A DNA stretch of 64,000 nt, taken from assembly GCF_000504085.1 (NCBI RefSeq), contig NC_022792.1:744001-808000 (forward strand), in the 5' to 3' direction. Source of the DNA: Pseudothermotoga elfii DSM 9442 = NBRC 107921 (GTDB lineage Bacteria > Thermotogota > Thermotogae > Thermotogales > DSM-5069). The notes under the pieces are model-generated. The model was not told where the DNA came from. It did no database searches and worked only from the letters and a program-made list of their open reading frames with translations. Positions 23,959-34,653 of the stretch are shown in pieces. The translations under genes and the position numbers were made by a program. How positions within the stretch are numbered: position 1 is the first letter of the stretch; every line of letters begins with the position of its first letter.

Positions 23959-24946
23959 ATTGGTTAGGGTTACCGAAGCAGCAGCAATAGTTTCGAGTTT
24001 GCAGCTTGGGCGTGGAGATGTCATAGCTGTTGATAAAGCGGCTGTAGATGCAATGCGTGGTATGTTCGATTATATAGATGTCAAAGGAACTGTTGTGATA
24101 GGGGAAGGGGAGAAAGATAAAGCCCCCATGCTTTATATTGGGGAAAAAGTTGGAAATTGGTCGAAAGATTCGCCTGAACTCGACATAGCTGTCGATCCTG
24201 TTGATGGGACAAAGCTTGTCGCATACGGTTTGCCAAATGCCATAAGTGTTGTCGCAGCTTGTGAAAAAGGGCATATACCTTTTATTCCAACGTATTATTC
24301 GATGAAATTGGCTGTAGGACCGGAACTTGCTGGAAAACTTGATTTGAATTCGCCGCTCAGAGAAAACCTGAAAGTAGCTGCTGCGGCGCTTGGGATAAGT
24401 GTGAATGAGTTAACCGTAGTTGTGCTGAACAGAGAAAGACACAGACGGTTAATAGATGATATAAGAAAATTTGGGGCAAGAATCAAATTGATAAGTGATG
24501 GAGATATAGCAGCTGCGATTGCAACAGCTATGCCAGAATCATCTGTAGATATCTATGTTGGTATTGGAGGAACGCCGGAAGGTATCTTAGCAGCAGCCGC
24601 TCTGAAAACTCTCGGTGGAGAAATACAGATAAAACCTCATCCTGTAAATGATGAAGAAAAGGAGAAATTGCAACAGACAGGTTTTGATTTAGAAAAAGTG
24701 TATTTTACAGATGAGCTTGTAGGTGAAAATACAATATTTGCAGCAACAGGTATAACTAATGGTGAATTTCTCTCTGGCGTCAAATTTCACAGAAGAAAAG
24801 CCATAACAGATTCAATTGTTATGAGATCCCGATCAAGAACAATAAGGCATATTGTTGCCTATCATGATCTCGAGCACAAAACTATCCCACTAAAATCAGA
24901 AGGCGAGGTACGCCTTCTGAATTATTCCCAAATGCGCTTGACATGA
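23930..24946 (+). CDS. glpX: Fructose-1,6-bisphosphatase class II
   Basis: A 338-residue GlpX-type FBPase, which removes the 1-phosphate of fructose-1,6-bisphosphate in gluconeogenesis. 'VVIGEGEKDKAPML' and 'DIAVDPVDGTKL' are the metal-binding motifs of the inositol-phosphatase-like fold, and 'GIGGTPEGILAAAAL' is specific to GlpX. No membrane segment. Start at GTG 23930, 7 bases after GGGAGG, within the end of hisS. It ends one base from the convergent glyA stop. Confidence 0.94.
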   Translation: MDFEREITLELVRVTEAAAIVSSLQLGRGDVIAVDKAAVDAMRGMFDYIDVKGTVVIGEGEKDKAPMLYIGEKVGNWSKDSPELDIAVDPVDGTKLVAYGLPNAISVVAACEKGHIPFIPTYYSMKLAVGPELAGKLDLNSPLRENLKVAAAALGISVNELTVVVLNRERHRRLIDDIRKFGARIKLISDGDIAAAIATAMPESSVDIYVGIGGTPEGILAAAALKTLGGEIQIKPHPVNDEEKEKLQQTGFDLEKVYFTDELVGENTIFAATGITNGEFLSGVKFHRRKAITDSIVMRSRSRTIRHIVAYHDLEHKTIPLKSEGEVRLLNYSQMRLT

Positions 24947-24947
24947 A

Positions 24948-26222
24948 CTAAATAATGATTTTATCTACATAAAGCGGAAACTCCTCGCACAATTTTTTAA
25001 CGGCCATTTGCACATTCGCTTGAATATGAGGGGGTATATTTCCCTCTTCGTCAAGCACATTTTTCAGGACCTCAAATATAAGCTCTGCTATTTTTTTCAT
25101 TTCTTTTTCTCTCATACCACGCGTTGTAACAGCCGGAGTGCCGATTCTGATACCGCTGGCTACAAAAGGAGATCGCGTTTCATTTGGAATAGTGTTTTTG
25201 TTTACTGTTACGCCACATTTTTCAAGAGCTTTTTCTGCTGCTTTACCCGTCACGTTTAATGGAGTCAGATCCACCAGCATGAGATGAGTATCGGTACCGC
25301 CTGAGACTATCCGTAAACCCATGCTGGAAAGTTCATTTGCCAGCGTTTTTGCATTGGCAATTACCTGTTTTTGGTACTCCACAAAACCAGAGCTCATAGC
25401 TTCTTTAAAACACACAGCTTTAGCGGCAATAACATGCATCAATGGCCCACCCTGTGTCCCGGGAAAAACGGTCTTGTTAACGGCTTTGTAGATTTCTGCA
25501 TCATTTGTTAATATCAATCCACCCCGAGGCCCTCTTAAAGTTTTGTGGGTAGTGGAAGTAACTATGTGAGCATATTCAGCGGGGTTGGGATATAATCCTG
25601 CAGCAACTAAACCAGCAAAATGTGCCATATCAACCACAAGGTAAGCACCAGCTTCGTCAGCTATTTCGCGAAATTTCTTAAAATCTATAATTCTCGAATA
25701 AGCACTTCCTCCTGCTACGATTATCTTTGGCTTATATTGAAGGGCCATACTTCTGACTTCATCATAATTTATCATCTCGGTTTCTGGATTTACCCCATAC
25801 TGTATTACTTTGAACAGTTTGCCTGAGAAATTAACGCTTGCTCCATGAGTTAAATGACCACCATGAGAAAGGCTCATACCCATTAGAACATCTCCGGGCT
25901 CTGCAATTGAAAGGTAGGCAGCCATGTTCGCCTGGGAACCAGAGTGTGGCTGAACATTGGCATATTTGACTTTGAAAAGCTGCTTGGCCCTTTCTCTTGC
26001 AAGGTCTTCTATTTTATCTACCCATTCACATCCACCATAATAGCGTTTTGCAGGATACCCTTCAGCATATTTGTTTGTCAGGATGCTTCCCATAGCTTCC
26101 ATAACAGCAACTGATGCGAAATTTTCTGAAGCAATTAATTCTAATCCATATTCCTGCCTTTTCAGTTCTCCTATGAGTAAATCGTGAACTTCTGAATCGG
26201 TTACTTTTAAATGATCCCACAT
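24948..26222 (-). CDS. glyA: Serine hydroxymethyltransferase
   Basis: A 424-residue PLP enzyme interconverting serine and glycine with tetrahydrofolate one-carbon transfer. The PLP lysine is in '[15 protein letters not shown]'; '[18 protein letters not shown]' and '[15 protein letters not shown]' (Asp for the pyridine nitrogen and His stacking on PLP) are also typical. Length and all motifs are normal. AAGGAGGTG precedes the ATG. It follows cysS by two bases. Confidence 0.98.
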   Translation of the reverse strand: MWDHLKVTDSEVHDLLIGELKRQEYGLELIASENFASVAVMEAMGSILTNKYAEGYPAKRYYGGCEWVDKIEDLARERAKQLFKVKYANVQPHSGSQANMAAYLSIAEPGDVLMGMSLSHGGHLTHGASVNFSGKLFKVIQYGVNPETEMINYDEVRSMALQYKPKIIVAGGSAYSRIIDFKKFREIADEAGAYLVVDMAHFAGLVAAGLYPNPAEYAHIVTSTTHKTLRGPRGGLILTNDAEIYKAVNKTVFPGTQGGPLMHVIAAKAVCFKEAMSSGFVEYQKQVIANAKTLANELSSMGLRIVSGGTDTHLMLVDLTPLNVTGKAAEKALEKCGVTVNKNTIPNETRSPFVASGIRIGTPAVTTRGMREKEMKKIAELIFEVLKNVLDEEGNIPPHIQANVQMAVKKLCEEFPLYVDKIII

Positions 26223-26224
26223 AG

Positions 26225-27616
26225 TTACACCTCCTTGATAAAAGTATAAGTTGTTCCCTGCGGCATATCTTTCAATTCGATTCCAACTTTCCTGAGCTTT
26301 GAGCGTATCATATCTGAAAGTTCATACTGCTTTTTTGCCCTCAACTCTGCCCTCACATCAATTAGAATTTTGACTAATTCTTCAATTGATCTGTTATCGG
26401 CCCTTTCGGGAAGATCGAACAAGCCGAGTACGGGACAAAACTCCCTTCTCAAAAGATGATATATTTTCAAAGCATCTCTTTCATTCCCGTCATCCATTGC
26501 TCTGTTGAGGCTGTTTACCAGCTCGAAAATAAGTGCCAGGGCTCTTGGTGTGTTAAAGTCATCATCGAGCGAATCAATGAAAATCGATCTTTTTTCATTA
26601 ATCCAGGAATCTTGTTTTGGGATTGCAAATGAAAATTCAGATTCAAATCTTAAAAATGTTTCATTTATTCGTGTAGCTGCCTTGGCCGCACTCGATAGGG
26701 CCTTTTCAGAAAATTCTATAGGACTTCTGTAGTGCTTGGAAAGAAAGAAAATTTTCAGTGCGTCTGCACCATATTTTTTCAAAGCTTCCCTCAGCAAAAA
26801 AATGTTTCCAGTAGATTTGCTCATTTTATCGCCGGTGTATTTGATCATTCCGTTATGCAACCAGTATTTGACAAAGGTTTTACCAGTCAGGGCTTCGCTT
26901 TGGGCTTTCTCATTTTCATGGTGTGGAAATATAAGATCTTCTCCTCCTGCGTGAATATCAAGGGTTGTACCAAGTAATTTCGTCGACATGACGGAACACT
27001 CAATATGCCATCCGGGTCTGCCGTTACCCCAGGGACTTTTCCAGTACGGTTCGCCTGGCTTTGCTGATTTCCACAAAGCAAAGTCGAGTGGGTCACGTTT
27101 TTTCTCATTCAGGTCAATTCTCGCCCCGGCTTTCAATTCGTCAATTGATCGATGAGATAATTCTCCGTAACGAGGAAAGCTCCTTACACTGAAATAGACA
27201 TCTCCGTCAACAACATACGCATGATTCTTTGCTATTAAATTTTGGATGGCGTTGATTATCTCTGGGACAAAATCCGATGTCTTTGGAGAAAAGTTCGGCG
27301 CTCTAACGCCCAGGGCCATCGAATCTCGCCAGTACTCAGCTATGAATGTTTCTGAAATGTCTTTGAAGTCTACAGAAAACTCGATTGACTTATTTATTAT
27401 TTTGTCATCAATGTCGGTGAAGTTTTGAACCATTATAACTCTGTAACCTCTGTATTCTAAATATCTCCTGAGCGCATCAAAAACCACCATCGGCCTTGCA
27501 TTGCCTATATGGATAAGTCCATATACTGTTGGCCCGCAAACATACATCCTTACAATACCTGGTTCATTTTCTTTGAATTCCTCAATGTGTTTACTTAGAG
27601 TATTGTAAAAGCGCAT
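26225..27616 (-). CDS. cysS: Cysteinyl-tRNA synthetase
   Basis: A 463-residue class I synthetase. The signatures are '[18 protein letters not shown]' (zinc-ligand Cys and HIGN) and 'KMSKSTGN' (KMSKS). Zinc ligands continue in 'WHIECSVMS' and '[15 protein letters not shown]'. Start set at ATG 27616, preceded by GGGGTGAG; a longer frame from 27658 would reach into gltX. The stop of gltX is 4 bases upstream. Confidence 0.97.
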   Translation of the reverse strand: MRFYNTLSKHIEEFKENEPGIVRMYVCGPTVYGLIHIGNARPMVVFDALRRYLEYRGYRVIMVQNFTDIDDKIINKSIEFSVDFKDISETFIAEYWRDSMALGVRAPNFSPKTSDFVPEIINAIQNLIAKNHAYVVDGDVYFSVRSFPRYGELSHRSIDELKAGARIDLNEKKRDPLDFALWKSAKPGEPYWKSPWGNGRPGWHIECSVMSTKLLGTTLDIHAGGEDLIFPHHENEKAQSEALTGKTFVKYWLHNGMIKYTGDKMSKSTGNIFLLREALKKYGADALKIFFLSKHYRSPIEFSEKALSSAAKAATRINETFLRFESEFSFAIPKQDSWINEKRSIFIDSLDDDFNTPRALALIFELVNSLNRAMDDGNERDALKIYHLLRREFCPVLGLFDLPERADNRSIEELVKILIDVRAELRAKKQYELSDMIRSKLRKVGIELKDMPQGTTYTFIKEV

Positions 27617-27620
27617 ATTC

Positions 27621-29033
27621 TCACCCCAAAATTGATTTGATTCTTGCTGCCACTTCATTAGGACCTAAGAGAAAAACAATATCCACAAGCTCTGGTCCTT
27701 CGTGTTTACCAGTCAGAACATATCTCAACGTGCTGTAAAATTCTTTCGCACTCACCTTTTGTTTTTTTATTGTTGACCTGAATACTTCCACAATAGAATT
27801 TTTATCAGAACGGTCAAGGCTTTCAAGTTTGTCGGCACATTCGAGCATGGCACACTTTATTTGATATTCCGTTTCCGTTTTTATCTCTGGCTTCACAAAG
27901 AAGAAATCTGCAACATGTTGAAAATCTTCCAGAGTGTGGAGTCTATCCTTAACAGCAATTATTACTCTGCGTAACCAATCCTGATTCCTGGGTATGAAAT
28001 TCCATTTTTCCAGCAAAGGTTTTAAAAGTTGCTCCAGTTCCTCTTCGTTTGTAGATCTTATGTATTGGCCGTTCATCCAGCTGAGTTTTGCTGGGTCAAA
28101 AATGGCCGGATTTTTGCTAAGTCTATCTATGGAGAATCTTTCAATCATTTCCTGCATGGACATTATTTCTTTTGCATCTGGTGAAGACCATCCAAGCAGG
28201 GCAAGATAATTAACAACGGCTTGAGGCAGGTATCCTCTTTCTCTGAGTTCTTCGATTGAGGTTGCACCATGCCTCTTACTCAATTTCTTTCCATCCGGCC
28301 CGAGAATTGTCGAAACATGTCCAATTTCAGGGGGTCTGGCAGAAAAGGCTTCATATAGCGCGAGTTGTTTCACAGTATTTGGCAAGTGATCGTCCCCACG
28401 TATGACATGCGTTATTTGCATGAGCATATCGTCAACAACGCAGGCAAAATTGTAAGTTGGTATCCCATTGCTTCTCAGTATAGCAAAGTCTCCCACAGAA
28501 CCTTCAGAAAATTGCACGGTGCCTTTTACCAGATCATTGTGAATAAAGGCCTTTCTTGGCATTGAAAAATATATAGCTGGTTTTAATCCTTTCTCTTCAT
28601 ATTCTCTTTTGCGTTCTTTTGTAGCGAATGGTTCGAAGATTGTGCGGTCATAATGGGGGGTCAGCCCTTTCGAAAGCAGTTTTTCTCTTATCTCTTCTAT
28701 TTCTTCGGGATAGGCAAATACTTCATAGGCTTTGTCAAGGGCAATTAGTTTTTTTGCATATTCTTCGTATATATTCAATCGCTCACTTTGCCTGTATGGG
28801 CCGAAAGATCCTCCTATATCTGGTCCTTCATCCCAATTTAGTCCTAACCATTGAAGTGTCTTCATAAGATTTTCTTCGAAAATTCCTTCTGAACGTGCTA
28901 TGTCTGTATCTTCTATTCTCAGAATGAACTTTCCGCCATGATGTTTTGCAAAAAGATAATTAAAAAGGGCTGTTCTTGCTCCTCCAACATGGAGATAGCC
29001 GGTTGGGCTTGGTGCAAATCTTACTCTAACCAA
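27621..29033 (-). CDS. gltX: Glutamyl-tRNA synthetase
   Basis: A 470-residue class I synthetase. The HIGH motif is present as HVGG in '[19 protein letters not shown]', with KLSKRHG as KMSKS. '[12 protein letters not shown]' is the usual Glu/Gln synthetase segment. The C-terminal about 150 residues form the anticodon-binding helical domain. Thermotoga species are known to have two GltX proteins, one of them tRNA-Gln specific; which one this is cannot be told by eye. TTG start 6 bases after GGAGGTG. Confidence 0.96.
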   Translation of the reverse strand: MVRVRFAPSPTGYLHVGGARTALFNYLFAKHHGGKFILRIEDTDIARSEGIFEENLMKTLQWLGLNWDEGPDIGGSFGPYRQSERLNIYEEYAKKLIALDKAYEVFAYPEEIEEIREKLLSKGLTPHYDRTIFEPFATKERKREYEEKGLKPAIYFSMPRKAFIHNDLVKGTVQFSEGSVGDFAILRSNGIPTYNFACVVDDMLMQITHVIRGDDHLPNTVKQLALYEAFSARPPEIGHVSTILGPDGKKLSKRHGATSIEELRERGYLPQAVVNYLALLGWSSPDAKEIMSMQEMIERFSIDRLSKNPAIFDPAKLSWMNGQYIRSTNEEELEQLLKPLLEKWNFIPRNQDWLRRVIIAVKDRLHTLEDFQHVADFFFVKPEIKTETEYQIKCAMLECADKLESLDRSDKNSIVEVFRSTIKKQKVSAKEFYSTLRYVLTGKHEGPELVDIVFLLGPNEVAARIKSILG

Positions 29034-29045
29034 TTCCTACACCTC

Positions 29046-29675
29046 CTACTTTTCAACCTTTTTTTTCACGAAAAACCAGAGATAAAGATCGAATTTTCCC
29101 GGGCTTTCACCGAATTTTTCTGCCTCAAAACTCAGGAGTCTTTCAAAGATCAGATATCGTTTTTTGGTGAGTGTCTTTGGAATTTCTTCTATTATATTGT
29201 ATCTATGCATAAGTGATAAGACATGCCTGTCCAAAATTGCCAGTTTTTCAACGCCAGTGTTTCTTAGAAAATGACTGGCTTCCTTATAGCCAATTCCGAT
29301 TGCATTGTTGACCAACCATTCACGTGCTTCGAATGGATCGATAGTTGTCAGTTGTTTCAATTGACCAATGATTTTGCGGTTCTTGATTATGTATGAAGCC
29401 CTCGCCTTTGGAAACCTGTGGCCGAGTTCTGAGAGTTTTTTTGAAAGTTCGTCTTCATCCAAATGAATAAAACCAGCTTTTCCAATTAACTTCTGGGCTT
29501 TAATTCCGCCCTGAGCGGTCCAGTTCGCGGTCAAAACGCAAAAACTGAGCTCACTGAAAAGTTCTTCTTCGGTCCCATTAAGACCGAGATTTTTGAATTG
29601 TCTGAACCTTTCTTCTACAAGATCTTTTGCTTCTTCTCTTATTTTGAGTAATTCATCAGATAAAGATACTGTGAT
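29046..29675 (-). CDS. ogg: 8-oxoguanine DNA glycosylase/AP lyase (Ogg2/COG1059 type), non-canonical start
   Basis: A helix-hairpin-helix DNA glycosylase that excises 8-oxoguanine. The core is clear: 'GIGYKEASHFLRNTGVEKL' holds the HhH and catalytic Lys, 'AILDRHVLSLM' the catalytic Asp, and 'GKFDLYLWFF' the family C-terminus. The first usual start is TTG 29534, which leaves 162 residues and no ribosome site. Homologous sequence continues upstream in frame (…SDELLKIREEAKDLVEER…) to a strong GGGAGGAG (29676-29683), yet no ATG, GTG or TTG occurs in that frame before a TAA. I place the 5' end at ATC 29675; GTA 29667-29669 is another option. Confidence 0.8.
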   Translation of the reverse strand: MTVSLSDELLKIREEAKDLVEERFRQFKNLGLNGTEEELFSELSFCVLTANWTAQGGIKAQKLIGKAGFIHLDEDELSKKLSELGHRFPKARASYIIKNRKIIGQLKQLTTIDPFEAREWLVNNAIGIGYKEASHFLRNTGVEKLAILDRHVLSLMHRYNIIEEIPKTLTKKRYLIFERLLSFEAEKFGESPGKFDLYLWFFVKKKVEK

Positions 29676-29689
29676 CTCCTCCCAAGCTG

Positions 29690-29718
29690 ATTATATCAAT
29701 TTCTTGTGTGAAACAAAA
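29690..29718 (-). promoter_or_regulatory. Promoter of the ogg-gltX-cysS-glyA operon
   Basis: Minus-strand TATAAT (29690-29695) with TTTTGT (29713-29718) 17 bases upstream. It starts transcription a few bases before the ogg ribosome site and overlaps the divergent fur promoter, so the two may be co-regulated. Confidence 0.55.
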
Positions 29719-29730
29719 TAATGGTATAAT
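29702..29730 (+). promoter_or_regulatory. Promoter of the Fur-family gene
   Basis: TATAAT (29725-29730) inside TGGTATAAT, an extended -10 form, with TCTTGT (29702-29707) 17 bases upstream. The start codon follows about 28 bases downstream. Confidence 0.55.
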
Positions 29731-29758
29731 ATAAACAAACAACTGGAGGCATGTTGAA

Positions 29759-30160
29759 ATGTCTTTGGATCAGATAGTAGAGCTTCTTAAAACTTATGGT
29801 TTGAAAATAACTCCTCAGCGGGTGGAAATACTGAAATTTCTGGACAGCAACAGAATTCATCCAACAGCCCAACAGATATATGAGCATGTGCTCTCGAGAG
29901 TGGGAAGTGTTTCCTTCACAACAGTCTATAATACCTTGCACACTCTGGAGCAAATTGGTTCAGTAAAAAGAATCGCTATAGATGACAGCCTGACTATATA
30001 CGATATAGACACAAGCAACCACGGGCATTTTGTATGCAAGGTGTGTGGAAGAATATACGATATCCCATACGAAATAAAAGCAGATCTGCCTGGAAAGGCA
30101 GAAAGAACAGAATTGATAGTTTATGGAGTTTGCAGGCAGTGCGAAAATTATCCTCAATAA
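29759..30160 (+). CDS. Fur-family metalloregulator, PerR-like
   Basis: A 133-residue repressor. N-terminal winged helix with 'TPQRVEILKFL' and 'SFTTVYNTLHTLEQIG' (recognition helix). The C-terminal dimer domain has 'HGHFVCKVCGRIYDI' and a second Cys pair 'CRQC', together the structural Cys4 zinc site common to PerR and many Fur proteins. The regulatory site includes HPTA and the DTSNHGHF segment. Sitting divergently from an 8-oxoguanine repair gene, an oxidative-stress role of PerR type is plausible but not proven; Fur or Zur roles cannot be excluded. Confidence 0.9.
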   Translation: MSLDQIVELLKTYGLKITPQRVEILKFLDSNRIHPTAQQIYEHVLSRVGSVSFTTVYNTLHTLEQIGSVKRIAIDDSLTIYDIDTSNHGHFVCKVCGRIYDIPYEIKADLPGKAERTELIVYGVCRQCENYPQ

Positions 30161-30164
30161 GGAC

Positions 30165-32189
30165 TCACAATTTTTTTTGAACCTGGTGCTGTTCGTAAAA
30201 CTCCAGTTCATCGTTTTCTCTAAGATCTTCATTTGATTTGAGCTTTAGACCACATTCCTGTGGCGCGCTGACTTTATCCACGTCTTCCTTGTAGTGCTTC
30301 AGACTATCTATTTGATCACTGAAAAGAAACGTGCCATTTCTATAAACTTTGACTATGCAATCCTTAGAAACATGACCTTCAAGAAGCTGAACTCCCGCTA
30401 TTTTGCCGACTTTCTTTATGTCAAAGATTTTTCTGATCTCTCCTCTACCAACGAGTTCTTCAACTGTTTCAGGTTTGAGCATGCCTTCAAGTGCTAATTT
30501 CATGTTGTCAAGTAAGTCGTAGATTATTTCATATGTTTTGATCTGTATACCTTCATTTTCTGCTGTTTTTCTCGCCTGAGCATCTACCTTTACTCTAAAA
30601 CCGACTATGATTCCATTGCTCGCAGATGCCAGCATTACATCGCTATTATTCACTGTTCCAACTCCGGAATGAACAATATTGATTTTTATTTCTTCGCTTT
30701 TCAGTGAAGCTATGGCGTTTTGAACTGCACTTAGAGATCCAAAGGTATCTGCTTTCAGAACCAGATTGAGTTCTTTTTTTTCTGATTCTTCCATCATCTT
30801 CAGTAATTCTTCCAGTCGAACCCTTCGTTTTGCCATTTTATCTCTCTCAAGCCTTTCTTTAAGTTGCTGAGTAACTGTACGGGCACTTTCGAGACTTTCG
30901 ACCGCATATATAGAATAGCGGATATCCGGGACTTCCTCGAAGCCAACTATCATAACTGGTTGAGATGGTTCTGCTATTTTAATTGACTTTCCCTTATCAT
31001 CTATTAAAATCCTGACTTTGCAATACGTTGGACCTGCCACTAAATAATCGCCAACTCTCAATTCTCCATCCTTTACTATGACATTTGCGACAGGTCCGAG
31101 AGATCTATCGAGCTTTGATTCAATGATTACACAACGAGCAGGTCCTTTCGGGTAACATTTGATTTCTCTTAATTCTGCAACGAGCAATATCATCTCCAGA
31201 AGTTCATCGATTCCATGGCCTGTTCGGGCTGATATGGGAACAGTAATCGTATCTCCTCCCCAATCTTCAGGGATGATATTTAGTTTGTCTACCAGTTGTC
31301 TTTTGGTCGCTTCGATGTTTGCATTTGGTTTATCGATTTTGTTTATTGCTACAATAACAGGAACATTCGCAACTTTGGCGTGATTATAAGCCTCTATTGT
31401 TTGCGGCATGACACCGTCGTCTGCTGCTACAACAAGGACAACTATATCCGTGGCTTGAGCTCCTTTTGCTCTCATTTCTGTGAACAGTTCATGGCCGGGT
31501 GTATCTATAAAAGTAATCTTTTTTCCTTTGTGAACCACCTGGTAAGCACCTATTGATTGGGTGATACCTCCGACCTCTTTTTCTGCAACTCTTGTCCTTC
31601 TGATTTTATCAAGGAGTGTGGTTTTGCCATGGTCGACGTGCCCCATAACAGTTACTACGGGAGGTCTTATGGATAGCTCATCTTTGTGGGTTTCGTACAA
31701 TGTTTCGAAATATTTTTCTAATCTTTCAAGTTCATTTTCTATAGTTTCCAATTCGCTGATTTCTTCTTCAGGTTGGTAGAATTTTGCACGGTAACCATAT
31801 ATTTTTGCTATATCTTTCGCGGTTTTTTCGTCTATCTGCTGCGTTGGTTTAAGTACTATACCCTTAACAAACATATCCTGTATGATCCTGTTCAACGGAA
31901 CCCCTATTTTAACGGCAAGTGTGTTAAGTTGCAGATCTTCGGGCTTCAAAACAACTTCCTGGAAAATCTCCTCTAATTCTTCTTTTTCCTTTTTTGGCTT
32001 TGCCGCTTTTGCCTTTGCAGCCGTTTCTTCTTCCTCTTCAAATATTTCGAGTAGCAAACCAACTGTTTCTTCATCTATATAACTCATGTGATTTTTGACA
32101 TTCAGACCAAGTTCTTCAAGTTCCTGCAACAAATCTTTTGTAGACATATTAAGTTTTTTGGCTAGCTCGTATACTCTTAATCTGGGCAC
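30165..32189 (-). CDS. infB: Translation initiation factor IF-2
   Basis: A 674-residue GTPase that brings initiator tRNA to the 30S subunit. N-terminal IF2_N ('[20 protein letters not shown]') and a second IF2_N-like stretch about 85-140; G domain with GHVDHGKTT (G1), DTPGHE (G3) and NKID (G4); then beta-barrel domain II and the fMet-tRNA-binding C-terminal domain. The linker is short, so the protein is compact like other Thermotogales IF-2. GTG start after AAAAGGAGTG. It stands alone, not behind nusA as in many bacteria. Confidence 0.97.
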   Translation of the reverse strand: MPRLRVYELAKKLNMSTKDLLQELEELGLNVKNHMSYIDEETVGLLLEIFEEEEETAAKAKAAKPKKEKEELEEIFQEVVLKPEDLQLNTLAVKIGVPLNRIIQDMFVKGIVLKPTQQIDEKTAKDIAKIYGYRAKFYQPEEEISELETIENELERLEKYFETLYETHKDELSIRPPVVTVMGHVDHGKTTLLDKIRRTRVAEKEVGGITQSIGAYQVVHKGKKITFIDTPGHELFTEMRAKGAQATDIVVLVVAADDGVMPQTIEAYNHAKVANVPVIVAINKIDKPNANIEATKRQLVDKLNIIPEDWGGDTITVPISARTGHGIDELLEMILLVAELREIKCYPKGPARCVIIESKLDRSLGPVANVIVKDGELRVGDYLVAGPTYCKVRILIDDKGKSIKIAEPSQPVMIVGFEEVPDIRYSIYAVESLESARTVTQQLKERLERDKMAKRRVRLEELLKMMEESEKKELNLVLKADTFGSLSAVQNAIASLKSEEIKINIVHSGVGTVNNSDVMLASASNGIIVGFRVKVDAQARKTAENEGIQIKTYEIIYDLLDNMKLALEGMLKPETVEELVGRGEIRKIFDIKKVGKIAGVQLLEGHVSKDCIVKVYRNGTFLFSDQIDSLKHYKEDVDKVSAPQECGLKLKSNEDLRENDELEFYEQHQVQKKL

Positions 32190-32316
32190 AATTTCACACT
32201 CCTTTTCTCTGTTCCTTCATATGTATTTTACACAATTTGTTTGCCTTTTGTCTGAAGAGTTTTTAAATTTTCGTGTTATAAATAAAAGCGAAATTATTGA
32301 AGGGGGCTTTTAAAGA

Positions 32317-33324
32317 ATGGAATCGATCTTTCTAAAAGACATGTTTGAACAGCCAGAGGCAATTAAGGATCTCCTTTCAAAGAAGAAAGAAATTAGATCC
32401 AAAGCTGGTAGATTAACACATGAAAATATCCTTTTTCTTGGTATGGGAGCTTCTCATTATGCTTCCATTTATGCAACAGTATATCTTCGCTTGAAAGGAA
32501 TCAACGCTGTTTCAGTTGAATTGTCCGAGTTCATATGGTATGCCAATCCAGATTTACTCGAATTTTTTGACACGATTTTTCTGATCAGCCAATCGGGAGA
32601 AACTGCTGAATTGACAAGATTTGTAGATCTCTTTAACGACAAACTTAATAGATGTGTTCTTGTCACAAACAACGAAAATAGTTTCAATGCCAGTGCTTTT
32701 GAAGCATCAAGACTGTTTCCAATTTATGCCGGCCATGAAAGGGCAATGGGGTCTTCAAAAACCTTTATTAATACTATTGTAACTCTTTTATTGATAGCTG
32801 AAACGTGGACTGGTGACGAACTACCTTTCGAAAAATTGCCAGAAGCTTTGAGTAAAGCTCTTGAAATTGATGTTAGCCTGTACGCCAAGGATATGTTAGA
32901 CAGTAAGAGTGTCATACTCGTTGGCCGTGGTTTTGCAGTTCCTGTGTTGAAAATGGCTCAACTAACTCTGGCTGAAATTGCAAAGGTCAGCAGCGTTGTT
33001 TACAGTGGGGCTGGCTTCAGGCATGGGCCTATGGAATTGCTCGTAACAGATCCTTTAATAACTGTGGTTGCACAGCACGGAAGAACGTCAAAGCTCACTT
33101 TTGATTTGATAGGTGATCTCTCATTTTATCAAAAGGTCTGGTGTATAACTGATGAAAATGTTTCATTCCAGCGAACAATTTCAACGCCAGACGGCTTGAT
33201 TGAAGAACTTTCCTGTATTCCAGTTATGGCTATTTTTCAAAAAGTCGCCAATGAGATATCAATTGCGAAAGGTTATGAACCAGGAGTGGGGTTGATAGCC
33301 TCAAAGGTAACCAAAAAAGAATAA
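32317..33324 (+). CDS. SIS-domain sugar isomerase/deaminase (GlmS C-terminal-like)
   Basis: A 335-residue protein of two SIS domains, lacking the glutamine amidotransferase half of GlmS. 'FLGMGASHYASIYATVYL' and 'LISQSGETAELTRFVDLF' are sugar-phosphate-binding motifs of domain 1; 'ILVGRGFAVPVLKMAQLTLAE' and 'YSGAGFRHGPMELL' belong to domain 2, including the catalytic E-x-x-H-G-P-like region. Such proteins act as glucosamine-6-phosphate or fructosamine-6-phosphate deaminases/isomerases. The exact substrate is unknown. Monocistronic, with GAAGGGGG before the ATG. Confidence 0.88.
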   Translation: MESIFLKDMFEQPEAIKDLLSKKKEIRSKAGRLTHENILFLGMGASHYASIYATVYLRLKGINAVSVELSEFIWYANPDLLEFFDTIFLISQSGETAELTRFVDLFNDKLNRCVLVTNNENSFNASAFEASRLFPIYAGHERAMGSSKTFINTIVTLLLIAETWTGDELPFEKLPEALSKALEIDVSLYAKDMLDSKSVILVGRGFAVPVLKMAQLTLAEIAKVSSVVYSGAGFRHGPMELLVTDPLITVVAQHGRTSKLTFDLIGDLSFYQKVWCITDENVSFQRTISTPDGLIEELSCIPVMAIFQKVANEISIAKGYEPGVGLIASKVTKKE

Positions 33325-34653
33325 TTAATTACTGTGTGCAAGGGCTTTCAGGCGTTGAACGGCCTGGAAGTCCATATTATTTTTGAACCAGTAAGGTAGC
33401 ACTGTGTTGTTCAACATTACAGGGTCTATTTTTTCATCTATGGCTCCCTGATCAACGAGTTTGAACCAGTCAAGCGAACCATATATTGGTGTATATTCGT
33501 TAATTGAGACAGATATTCCGACCTGCTTGCAAATCTCTATAGCTTTTAATACATCGTCTTCTTTTTGATCTGGCATATTCACCATAATGTATGCCTGGAC
33601 ATCCTCTTTTGTGAAACCGGCTTTCAGCAGTATCTCTGCTGCTCTTACAAGTTCCTCATCATAAACCTTTCCACCTGTTTCTTTTTGCAAATTTCCACTT
33701 GTCTCATACCCGAGTTTAATAGTTTTGAATCCTGCTTCCTTCATCAATTTCGCGGTTTCTTCATCGAGTAATCGTGCATGAAGACCGTTGGGGAGATGAT
33801 AATTAACCTTTAATTGTTCCTTTATAAGCAATTTGAGTAATTTCATGAAGTGTCTTTCTTTGTTGATTAGGATTGCATCGTCAAAGAAAACGATGTTTTT
33901 TACCTGGAAAAGATCTACGTATCTTTTTATTGCAGCAACCACTTTTTGAGGGTCCCTTTGAACAAATTTTTTCCACAATTTTGATGAAATACAATAAGTA
34001 CAGGAATACGGGCATCCAAGAGAAGTAAGAAAAACTAAATATCCAACTTTTTTATAAAGCTCGTATGCTGGATCGAGTTCTTCAAACCATTTTTTCATAG
34101 AAACACCGATAGTTTTTCCAAACAGTTGATTAATCAGATGTGGAAGGTTCGAAAGATCTTTGTCAAAAATAAAATCTGCGTTGGTATTCTTTTTAGCGTG
34201 GTCAGTGTATAATCTGGCATAAAGCCCTCCAAGTACTACCGGAGTTTTCGGAAAAATTTGTTTTATATATTTTATGGTTTCGGCAACACCCGGCCACCAG
34301 TAAGTCAACGATGACGTAACGAAAATAGCATCCACTCTGCCTATTTCTTCAAGTTTGCAGAGAAAATATTCCACAGGAGCACCGTATCTTTTGTATTTGC
34401 GCGGAATATTTTTCAGCAAAAGTGGTTTATCGATTTGTTCAGAGTGAAACTTTCCTGTTCCGAACTTTTTGTCGGGTTTTTGAGAAATGAACTTGCTCAA
34501 ATCAGGGTCGTGCCTGTTGAGAAGATCTATCAAATATACATCAATGCCAATTTGCTTCAGAGCGGCTCCAACATAAAGTAAACCGATTGGTTTTAACCAG
34601 AAATCATATGCCGCAAAATCGTGGATCCATGGATTTATAAGCAGGACACGCAT
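33325..34653 (-). CDS. B12-binding-domain radical SAM protein
   Basis: A 442-residue Fe-S enzyme of COG1032 type. The N-terminal about 160 residues form a B12-binding-like domain ('LLINPWIHDF', 'PIGLLYVGAALKQIG'). The radical SAM motif C-x3-C-x2-C is at Cys214, Cys218, Cys221 in 'SLGCPYSCTYC', with later barrel elements 'KLGYETS' and 'QAYIMVNMPDQ'. Reaction and substrate are unknown; relatives methylate or rearrange unactivated carbons. Its start overlaps coaX by 19 bases. Confidence 0.88.
   Translation of the reverse strand: MRVLLINPWIHDFAAYDFWLKPIGLLYVGAALKQIGIDVYLIDLLNRHDPDLSKFISQKPDKKFGTGKFHSEQIDKPLLLKNIPRKYKRYGAPVEYFLCKLEEIGRVDAIFVTSSLTYWWPGVAETIKYIKQIFPKTPVVLGGLYARLYTDHAKKNTNADFIFDKDLSNLPHLINQLFGKTIGVSMKKWFEELDPAYELYKKVGYLVFLTSLGCPYSCTYCISSKLWKKFVQRDPQKVVAAIKRYVDLFQVKNIVFFDDAILINKERHFMKLLKLLIKEQLKVNYHLPNGLHARLLDEETAKLMKEAGFKTIKLGYETSGNLQKETGGKVYDEELVRAAEILLKAGFTKEDVQAYIMVNMPDQKEDDVLKAIEICKQVGISVSINEYTPIYGSLDWFKLVDQGAIDEKIDPVMLNNTVLPYWFKNNMDFQAVQRLKALAHSN

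Noticed and set aside
26225-27658. Longer CysS with 14 extra residues
   Set aside because: The extension overlaps the gltX end and lacks a ribosome site, while ATG 27616 has GGGGTGAG before it.
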